A stretch of DNA of 11,699 nt from an uncultured Eubacterium sp. (GTDB lineage: Bacteria; Bacillota; Clostridia; Lachnospirales; Lachnospiraceae). Where the stretch lies: positions 1 to 11,699 of the forward strand of contig CAJOOU010000137.1 of NCBI GenBank assembly GCA_905236735.1, written 5' to 3'. Below are positions 6,553-11,699 of the stretch, piece by piece. Each line of letters starts with the position of its first letter. Position 1 is the stretch's first letter. Both the position numbers and the translations under genes were made by a program. Under the pieces are notes generated by a model. The model did no database searches. It was not told the DNA's origin and saw nothing but the letters and a program-made list of their open reading frames with translations.

Positions 6553-7155
6553 ATGACAATCTTTCCTATTTTTACTTCGGTTTGCGTCTTTGGCGTCATC
6601 TTTACCATAGCCCGCACCCGGGTCTCCAAAAAAGACGAAGCCACCGAGAAAGCCTTCTGGGACAGAGAAGATGAAGCCAACGCCACCCGCGCTGTAGACA
6701 TCTCCAACCTCCCATATATAAACATCCCTTTGGACTACCTGCCGATGGGGATATCCGATGATGCCACCATCAAAGAATGTGAAGAGCAGATTAAATCGCT
6801 TTCCGGCAAAAAAATCCTTAACCTCTCCGGATACAGCAACACCGCTCTCAAGCTTATGTACGGTGCTGCAAATATTAATACACTCATTGAATGCGACAAC
6901 AACTACTCAGAGCTCATCTCCCTCATTGTCAAATGGGGACAGGCCCTTGACAGGCTCGGATTCGAAGACGAAGCCATAACCGTGCTTGAATACGGCATAG
7001 GCTGGGGCAGTGACATCTCCGCCAACTTTGTTTTGCTTGGCGAGCTTTATTGCCGCACCGGAGAATATTCCCGTGTGGATGATTTGATTAAAACCGCCGA
7101 AGGCTTAAACTCTCTATTTAAGGATGGTATCATTAAAGCCCTGGTAGAACTTTAA
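6553..7155 (+). CDS. Conserved-looking hypothetical protein, N-terminal membrane anchor and TPR-like C-terminus
   Basis: A 200-residue protein of unknown function and the only plus-strand gene here. Residues 3-20 are a hydrophobic helix (IFPIFTSVCVFGVIFTIA) followed by Arg/Lys, predicting a membrane anchor with the remainder in the cytoplasm. Residues 25-50 are charged. NLPYINIPLDYLP (52-64) and SGKKILNLSGYSNTALKLMYGAAN (84-107) look like conserved family blocks. Residues about 123-195 read as paired amphipathic helices with Trp/Gly/Ala spacing like tetratricopeptide repeats (WGQALDRLGFEDEAITVLEYG, then LLGELYCRTGEYSRVDDLI). AAAGGAG 8 nt before the ATG supports the start. I associate this family with Lachnospiraceae genomes but know no assigned role. 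Codons often end in C, unlike the neighbours, which fits a gene on the opposite replication strand rather than foreign DNA. Confidence 0.87.
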   Translation: MTIFPIFTSVCVFGVIFTIARTRVSKKDEATEKAFWDREDEANATRAVDISNLPYINIPLDYLPMGISDDATIKECEEQIKSLSGKKILNLSGYSNTALKLMYGAANINTLIECDNNYSELISLIVKWGQALDRLGFEDEAITVLEYGIGWGSDISANFVLLGELYCRTGEYSRVDDLIKTAEGLNSLFKDGIIKALVEL

Positions 7156-7196
7156 ATGCACATCCGTGAATAATTATTCTACCACAGATTTTTTTT
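7142..7196 (+). terminator. Candidate terminator of the plus-strand gene
   Basis: TGGTAGAA (7142-7149) and TTCTACCA (7177-7184) form a perfect 8-bp stem across a 27-nt loop, followed after 4 nt by a run of eight T (7189-7196) in the plus direction. The two arms are the final codons of the plus-strand gene and of the convergent nth gene. The long loop weakens the case. In the opposite direction there is no T tract, so it should not stop nth transcripts. Confidence 0.4.
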
Positions 7197-7809
7197 CTGT
7201 ACAATATTCCGTTATAAAGCATTTGTCGCATTTAGGATTCCTTGCCGTACAGATTGTCCTGCCGAAAGATATTATCTGCATATTGTAAATAATCCAGTGA
7301 TCCTTCGGCAGTTTTTTCATTAAATCATACTCTATTTTTTCCGGGTCATCTTCCTTCGTAAGCCCAAGTCTTTTGGATATCCTCTTTACATGAGTATCAA
7401 CCACAACAGAAGGGTCATCAAAAATATTTCCTCTTATTACATTTGCTGTCTTTCTCCCTACTCCCGGCAGAGAGGTAAGCTGCTCTATCGTCCCAGGCAC
7501 TTCTCCGTTATATTCTTCCATCAACATCTTTGCACAGCCTATAATATTTTTTGCCTTGCTGTGATAAAACCCGATTGAACGAATATCATTTTCCAGTTCC
7601 TTTAAATCAGCCGCAGCAAAACTTTCCACCGAATCATATTTCCGGTACAAATCCTTTGTCACTATATTTACCCTTGCATCTGTGCACTGCGCCGATAATA
7701 TGGTGCTTATAAGAAGCTGCCAGGGCGTATCATAGTTGAGATAACATTTATAGTCTGTTCCAAGATTCTCGTCAAGTATTTTTACTATTTCCTGCGCTCT
7801 TTTTTTCAT
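7174..7809 (-). CDS. nth: Endonuclease III (DNA glycosylase/AP lyase)
   Basis: Nth removes oxidised pyrimidines from DNA and cuts the resulting abasic site in base excision repair. From the chosen start it is 211 residues, exactly the length of the E. coli enzyme. The catalytic residues fall at the same numbers: Lys120 in the helix-hairpin-helix LPGVGRKTANV (114-124) and Asp138 in VVVDTHVKR. The 4Fe-4S cysteines are at 187, 194, 197 and 203, also as in E. coli. The start at 7809 (MKKRAQEI) has GGAG 8 nt upstream. The frame stays open back to an ATG at 7878 that abuts the upp stop and would add 23 residues (MIGRAALEYRAQLFEYLPFGDMP), but that ATG lacks a good binding site. The gene is co-transcribed behind upp and ends 18 bp from the convergent plus-strand gene with no visible terminator of its own. 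Confidence 0.96.
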   Translation of the reverse strand: MKKRAQEIVKILDENLGTDYKCYLNYDTPWQLLISTILSAQCTDARVNIVTKDLYRKYDSVESFAAADLKELENDIRSIGFYHSKAKNIIGCAKMLMEEYNGEVPGTIEQLTSLPGVGRKTANVIRGNIFDDPSVVVDTHVKRISKRLGLTKEDDPEKIEYDLMKKLPKDHWIIYNMQIISFGRTICTARNPKCDKCFITEYCTEKKSVVE

Positions 7810-7878
7810 AGGCATGTCTCCAAAAGGCAGATATTCAAAGAGCTGCGCCCTATACTCAAGCGCAGCCCGTCCTATCAT

Positions 7879-8508
7879 TTATTTTGTTCCGAAAATTCTG
7901 TCTCCCGCATCACCAAGCCCAGGAACAATGTATTTATGCTCATTGAGGTACTCATCCAAAGCCCCGATATAGATATCTACATCCGGGTGATCCTCCTGCA
8001 TTCTTGCAACACCTTCAGGTGCAGCAATCATGCACATAAATCTGATATTGGTTACTCCATGGTCTTTAAGCATCTTTATTGCAGCAGATGCCGAACCGCC
8101 CGTCGCAAGCATAGGGTCTACCACAAATACTTCTCTTTCGTTACAATCCTCCGGCAGTTTGCAGTAATATTCTACCGGCTCTGCCGTCTCCGGATCGCGG
8201 TAAAGTCCTATGTGTCCCACCTTAGCAGCCGGAATCATCTCAAGCATACCGTCAACCATACCAAGACCGGCTCTTAAAATAGGAACGACGGCAAGTTTTT
8301 TGCCCTTGAGTTCCTTTACAACAGTCTTGCAAATAGGAGTCTCTATTTCCACATCCTTGAGTTTCAGGTCTCTGGTAGCTTCATAGCACATAAGCATTGC
8401 CACCTCGCTGACAATAGTCCTGAAATCTTTTGAACCTGTTTCCTTCCTGCGGATTACTCCGATCTTATGCTGTATAAGCGGATGGTCCATTACCATTACT
8501 TTTGACAT
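7879..8508 (-). CDS. upp: Uracil phosphoribosyltransferase
   Basis: Upp makes UMP from uracil and PRPP in the pyrimidine salvage pathway in the cytoplasm. The 209-residue protein matches the usual family length. The PRPP-binding loop FVVDPMLATGGSA is at 128-140, and the uracil-binding C-terminal sequence YIVPGLGDAGDR at 193-204. The PILRAGLGM segment (77-85) is also characteristic. GGGAGA (8515-8520) sits 6 nt before the ATG. A near-consensus promoter lies just upstream (8553-8581), giving a leader of about 38 nt. That leader is too short to hold a pyrimidine attenuator such as a PyrR-binding terminator, so expression is probably constitutive at this level. Confidence 0.98.
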   Translation of the reverse strand: MSKVMVMDHPLIQHKIGVIRRKETGSKDFRTIVSEVAMLMCYEATRDLKLKDVEIETPICKTVVKELKGKKLAVVPILRAGLGMVDGMLEMIPAAKVGHIGLYRDPETAEPVEYYCKLPEDCNEREVFVVDPMLATGGSASAAIKMLKDHGVTNIRFMCMIAAPEGVARMQEDHPDVDIYIGALDEYLNEHKYIVPGLGDAGDRIFGTK

Positions 8509-8552
8509 ATTATATCTCCCTTCAAAATTCCGACCTGCGGACTTTCCTGTAC

Positions 8553-8581
8553 ATTATAGTATTTCATTCGTAAGTTTTCAA
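8553..8581 (-). promoter_or_regulatory. Sigma-A-type promoter of upp-nth
   Basis: On the minus strand TTGAAA (8576-8581) and TATAAT (8553-8558) are separated by exactly 17 bp, with a perfect -10 and one mismatch in the -35. It lies in the 90-bp gap between the ABC-F stop and the upp start, with the expected transcription start near 8545. No T-tracted hairpin separates it from the ABC-F gene, so read-through from upstream probably adds to upp transcription. Confidence 0.8.
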
Positions 8582-8598
8582 CCCATATAATGATATGA

Positions 8599-10503
8599 CT
8601 ATAACTCACCTGATGCCTCTTCCCATTCTTCATACGCCGCATCAAGTTTTTCCTGAATTTCGTCCCTCTCTTTGCTAAGCGCATTAAGTCTGGCGGAGTT
8701 TGTCGCTATCTCGGGATTTAAAAGTTCTTCGTCCTTTTTCTTAAGTTCTTCTTCAAGTTTTTCTATCTTTTCCTCAGCAGCTTTTATGGCGTTTTCCTTT
8801 TTTCTTTTTTCCGCCTGCTGCCTCTTTTTATCCTCCCACGAAAGTTTACCTTCACTGACGCTCTGAGATATTTTGTCTTCAGCTTCCGGTTTTTCAAGTA
8901 TGTCTTTTTTCTCAAGGTAATAATCATAATTACCTATATAATTTGTTATCTTTCCGTTTGACAGGTGCATAACCCTTGATGCTGTTTTATTTATAAAATA
9001 CCTGTCATGAGATACATATAATACAGTCCCGCTGTATTCACCTATTACATCTTCAAGGATTTCTTTTGACACCATATCGAGGTGGTTAGTAGGCTCATCA
9101 AGGATAAGAAAATTGGCTTTTTTCAGCATAAGAGCCGCCATGGAAACCCTGCCTTTTTCTCCGCCGGACAACTCTCCCACCTTCTTAAAGACATCATCAC
9201 CCGTAAATAAAAATGCCGCAAGTGTATTTCTAATCTCCGTTTCCTTTAAATCCGGATATCTGTCGGATATTTCCTCAAAGAGAGTTTTTTCCGCGGAAAG
9301 CCCCTGATGTTCCTGGTCATAATAACCGATTTCAACATTTGTGCCGAGGCTTAAAGAGCCGGCATCTGCCTCAATCAAATCACAGATAATCTTTAATATG
9401 GTTGTCTTTCCGCTTCCGTTGCCCCCTATCAGTGCAACCTTTTCTCCTTTTTTTATCTCAAAGCTTACTCCGTCAAACAGTCTGTTCGTCCCGAAAGCCT
9501 TTGAAAGCCCCGATACCGTAAGCACATCTTTTCCGCTCTCTTTCGCCGGCAACAGACTCATCCTCATGCGGGAGTTTTCTTCGACGGGCTTGTCGATAAT
9601 CTCGGTTTTTTCAAGTTTTTTCTCCCTGCTCTCGGCTCTCTTTATGGATTTTTCCCTGTTAAACTGTTTGAGTTTGGTTATTACCTCCTGCTGATGCTTT
9701 ATCTCCCTTTGCTGGTTTAGATAAGCACTCAGCATCTGCGTCCTCAGTATTTTCTTTTTAGCCGCATAATCCGTATAATTGCCCGTAAATACCGTAGCTT
9801 TGTGATGCTCTAACTCCACTATTTTTTCAGCCACCTTGTCGAGAAAATATCTGTCATGTGCAACTATAATCACAGCACCCTTGTACCCTCTCAAAAAGCC
9901 CTCGAGCCAGGTTACCGAATCTATGTCAAGGTGGTTGGTCGGCTCATCAAGAATCAAAAGGTCAGGTCTTCCGGCCAGCAGTTTTCCAAGCGCCACTCTC
10001 GTCTTTTGGCCTCCCGAAAGCTCCGAAATTTTTTTTCGTGATTCTTCCTCACCAAACCCAAGTCCTCTTATTACTCCGACAACGCCACTTTTATACGCAT
10101 ATCCGTCGTTTAAATCAAACTCGCGGCTCAGGCGGTTATAGGCGGCCAGATGTTTTTCAAGTTCATCGCCGTCAAGGCCGTTCATTTCCTCCTCCATCTT
10201 TCTGAGAGTCTCTTCCGCCTCGAGAATATCCTCTCTTGCCGACAGTATCTCCTCATAGATGGTCTTTTCGCTCCTTATGTCCATATGCTGGGCGAGGTAG
10301 CCTATTCTTTTATTCTTTGAAAAGTTTACCTCTCCTGCATCTGCAGACAATTCTCCTATAATTATCTTCAAAAGAGTAGATTTTCCGGCTCCGTTAATCC
10401 CGACTATGGCAACTTTTTCATTATCTTCCACATGAAAGGACACATCTTTTAATATATCCTCATCTCCGTAGCTTTTATTTACATTACTAAGCGATAATAT
10501 CAT
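8599..10503 (-). CDS. ABC-F family ATP-binding protein (YdiF-like ribosome-associated factor)
   Basis: A 634-residue cytoplasmic protein with two ATPase domains and no membrane segments, the layout of ABC-F translation factors that act at the ribosomal E site. Domain 1 has Walker A GINGAGKST at 35-43, LSGGQ at 162-166 and LILDEPTNHLD at 183-193. Domain 2 has Walker A GGNGSGKTT at 360-368, LSGGE at 445-449 and LILDEPTNHLD at 466-476. The charged linker (about 250-315, with FNREKSIKRAESREKKLEK) is the region that reaches towards the P-site tRNA. A C-terminal coiled coil rich in Glu/Lys covers about 555-632, as in YdiF and Uup types. Its start lies 17 bp inside the end of lgt, so the two are in one transcript. 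Resistance ABC-F proteins share this architecture; the housekeeping context and ordinary linker length favour a general translation role, but the sequence alone does not settle it. Confidence 0.92.
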   Translation of the reverse strand: MILSLSNVNKSYGDEDILKDVSFHVEDNEKVAIVGINGAGKSTLLKIIIGELSADAGEVNFSKNKRIGYLAQHMDIRSEKTIYEEILSAREDILEAEETLRKMEEEMNGLDGDELEKHLAAYNRLSREFDLNDGYAYKSGVVGVIRGLGFGEEESRKKISELSGGQKTRVALGKLLAGRPDLLILDEPTNHLDIDSVTWLEGFLRGYKGAVIIVAHDRYFLDKVAEKIVELEHHKATVFTGNYTDYAAKKKILRTQMLSAYLNQQREIKHQQEVITKLKQFNREKSIKRAESREKKLEKTEIIDKPVEENSRMRMSLLPAKESGKDVLTVSGLSKAFGTNRLFDGVSFEIKKGEKVALIGGNGSGKTTILKIICDLIEADAGSLSLGTNVEIGYYDQEHQGLSAEKTLFEEISDRYPDLKETEIRNTLAAFLFTGDDVFKKVGELSGGEKGRVSMAALMLKKANFLILDEPTNHLDMVSKEILEDVIGEYSGTVLYVSHDRYFINKTASRVMHLSNGKITNYIGNYDYYLEKKDILEKPEAEDKISQSVSEGKLSWEDKKRQQAEKRKKENAIKAAEEKIEKLEEELKKKDEELLNPEIATNSARLNALSKERDEIQEKLDAAYEEWEEASGEL

Positions 10504-11266
10504 CCCTGTTTTCTCTTTCCTTGTTTTTAAATGCCCATATCAAAACCGCTACACCTAACACTGTGGTAAAAATACCTATGAACTGCGAAGTGGAAAGGCT
10601 TCCTATGGTTCCTCTTGCCAGATCTCCCCTGAAAAACTCCAAAACAAATCTGCCTATGCTGTAGAGCACAAGATAGACCCCTGCGACAACTCCCCGTCTT
10701 TTTGTCTTTGATGCAAGGAAAATAAGTATGAAAAAAAGTACAAAGTCGCATGCACTCGATATGAGCTGAGTAGGAATGAGTGCTACTTCATTCGGAGCAT
10801 ACTCCGATGTGTGAAATGTAACACTGAAAAGTCCGTCATACTCCCGGCCATAGCAGCATCCGGCAAGAAAACAGCCTATACGGCCAAATCCCTGGGCCAG
10901 TGCCACCGACGGCATTACCAGGTCGAAATAGCTGACAAAATCCACCTTGTGCACCTTGCAGCAAAGCCAGCCGCCTATTATTCCGCCTATTATTCCGCCG
11001 TATACCACCCAGCCGTCCGCAAAGTTTAAAAGCACCAAAGGATTTTCTTTTACCTCATCTATTATAGTGATTGTATATAATATTTTCGAACCCAAAAATC
11101 CGGATATAACACACCAAATCACCAGACTGAATATCATATCAATGCTTAGTCCTCTTTTTTTAGCTCGCATCTCTCCGACAAAATATGCCGCAAGGATACC
11201 AATCGCTATCATCAGTCCGTATCCGTAGACTGTCACCGGTCCGATTGTTATTATTTCATTATGCAT
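10487..11266 (-). CDS. lgt: Prolipoprotein diacylglyceryl transferase
   Basis: Lgt moves a diacylglyceryl group from phosphatidylglycerol to the lipobox cysteine of prolipoproteins, the first step of lipoprotein maturation, in the cytoplasmic membrane. At 259 residues it is a normal size. About seven hydrophobic segments are visible, including 13-32, 43-66, a glycine-rich GGIIGGIIGG helix at 90-99, 166-185, 195-212 and 227-246. The Lgt signature is GRIGCFLAGCCYG at 128-140 and the second conserved arginine block is YSIGRFVLEFFRGD at 202-215. In E. coli the signature reads GRIGNFINGELWG; here the Asn, second Asn and Glu are Cys, Ala and Cys. I believe such Cys variants are common in clostridia. 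The start overlaps the birA stop by 8 bp and the stop overlaps the ABC-F gene by 17 bp. Confidence 0.94.
   Translation of the reverse strand: MHNEIITIGPVTVYGYGLMIAIGILAAYFVGEMRAKKRGLSIDMIFSLVIWCVISGFLGSKILYTITIIDEVKENPLVLLNFADGWVVYGGIIGGIIGGWLCCKVHKVDFVSYFDLVMPSVALAQGFGRIGCFLAGCCYGREYDGLFSVTFHTSEYAPNEVALIPTQLISSACDFVLFFILIFLASKTKRRGVVAGVYLVLYSIGRFVLEFFRGDLARGTIGSLSTSQFIGIFTTVLGVAVLIWAFKNKERENRDDIIA
10971..11000. repeat. lgt: 12-bp tandem repeat inside lgt (2.5 copies)
   Basis: CCGCCTATTATT occurs twice in direct succession (10971-10982, 10983-10994), followed by a partial third copy CCGCCG. On the coding strand it gives GGIIGGIIGG at residues 90-99, a glycine-zipper-like stretch within a membrane helix. 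Gain or loss of a unit would keep the reading frame. Confidence 0.8.
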
Positions 11267-11699
11267 CTTCTCTCACCCTTATACTTATCTCTCCTGAATT
11301 TAAAACCGTTCTGCCTTCATTTTCCGAATCGACAATCAGTCCTCCGTTTTCATCTATACCTACAGCCTTAGCGTTTATCCACTCGGATTTTTTCGTATAC
11401 CTGATATCTTTTCCTATAACTATGGAACGGGCTTTATATTCCTCCATAAATCCCTTTCCCAAAAGGTCGCCCTTTACTTTCATAAGCTCATTGTATATCT
11501 CCGCCACAAGGCGGCACCTTAAGCCTTTGGCTTTCTTTGGCGACAGCGCTCCTGCCACATCCTTTACCTCATCAGGGAAATCATTTGTGGTAATATTGAC
11601 ACCTATACCTACTATTACGCTCTTTAAATCCCCGGTTTCAAAGTCCGCCATTGCTTCCGTAAGTATTCCGCATATTTTACGGCCTTCATAATATATGTC
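11259..11699 (-). CDS. birA: Biotin-[acetyl-CoA-carboxylase] ligase, C-terminal part (cut by the window edge)
   Basis: BirA activates biotin to biotinyl-AMP and attaches it to carrier proteins such as acetyl-CoA carboxylase AccB. The frame stays open to the right edge, so 146 residues are visible, and the N-terminal catalytic half (and any DNA-binding domain) lies outside. The first visible residues, DIYYEGRKICGILTEA, are the family's PNDIxxxGKKxxGILxE block around the catalytic lysine. VIVGIGVNI follows at about 29-37, then the helical end of the catalytic domain. The last 50 residues, from about 95 (IRYTKKSEWINAKAVGIDENGGLIV), are the SH3-like C-terminal domain. The stop overlaps the lgt start by 8 bp. 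Whether this protein also acts as a repressor of biotin genes cannot be judged without the N-terminus. Confidence 0.93.
   Translation of the reverse strand, partial: DIYYEGRKICGILTEAMADFETGDLKSVIVGIGVNITTNDFPDEVKDVAGALSPKKAKGLRCRLVAEIYNELMKVKGDLLGKGFMEEYKARSIVIGKDIRYTKKSEWINAKAVGIDENGGLIVDSENEGRTVLNSGEISIRVREDA

Noticed and set aside
6553..7155. Recent horizontal transfer of the plus-strand gene because of its C-ended codons
   Set aside because: The plus strand of the whole window is C-rich, so the codon bias follows from its orientation; no mobile-element ends or attachment-site repeats flank it.
8509..8552. Pyrimidine-responsive attenuator or riboswitch in the upp leader
   Set aside because: The leader after the promoter is only about 38 nt, with at most a 4-bp hairpin (TCCG/CGGA) and no alternative terminator structure.
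8599..10503. Reading the ABC-F gene as an antibiotic-resistance determinant
   Set aside because: Two-domain architecture alone does not separate resistance from housekeeping types; the position inside birA-lgt and the lack of a regulatory leader or mobile context favour housekeeping.
11185..11691. Plus-strand open frame of 168 codons opposite birA and the start of lgt
   Set aside because: Antisense shadow of two recognised genes; Ser/Pro/Phe-rich translation without motifs.

Overview
The window looks like a stretch of housekeeping chromosome from a Gram-positive clostridium, most likely a Lachnospiraceae-type gut Firmicute. The pointers are moderately low GC, purine-rich Shine-Dalgarno sites, a shared-type (group II) ECF transporter module, a VanW-domain wall protein, a cysteine-rich clostridial-style Lgt signature, and a 200-residue conserved-looking hypothetical protein of a kind I associate with this family. 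No phage, insertion sequence, CRISPR array, rRNA, tRNA or obvious transferred island is visible. Genus and species cannot be told from the sequence alone.

All genes but one lie on the minus strand, so transcription runs mostly from high to low coordinates. At the right edge, birA (biotin protein ligase, 5' part outside the window), lgt (prolipoprotein diacylglyceryl transferase) and a duplicated-ATPase ABC-F translation factor overlap end to start and form one transcription unit. A clear sigma-A promoter (TTGAAA, 17 bp, TATAAT) at 8553-8581 then drives upp (uracil salvage) and nth (endonuclease III).

Next comes the single plus-strand gene (6553-7155), an unrecognised membrane-anchored protein. 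It is only 18 bp from the convergent end of nth and 32 bp from the divergent start of a 35-residue membrane miniprotein (6413-6520) that I found by translating the minus strand there. The two divergent genes share a 32-bp gap holding two back-to-back ribosome binding sites.

The left half is a tightly packed minus-strand series. It runs: miniprotein, VanW-family wall protein, Lrp/AsnC regulator, class I aminotransferase, TrmL tRNA methyltransferase, then ecfA1, ecfA2 and ecfT. The Lrp and aminotransferase genes overlap by 4 bp in an arrangement like Bacillus alaRT. The ECF genes encode the two ATPases and the transmembrane coupling protein shared by many vitamin-uptake S components. Between trmL and ecfA1 sit two copies of a palindromic, REP-like dispersed repeat, one with its inner hairpin lost. 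A strong hairpin overlaps the ecfT stop codon and probably ends the operon.

I did not find an obviously new multi-gene system. The points most worth a second look are the antisense gene embedded in the minus-strand run with its miniprotein neighbour, the palindromic repeat pair, and the Lgt signature in which residues important in E. coli are replaced by cysteine or alanine.
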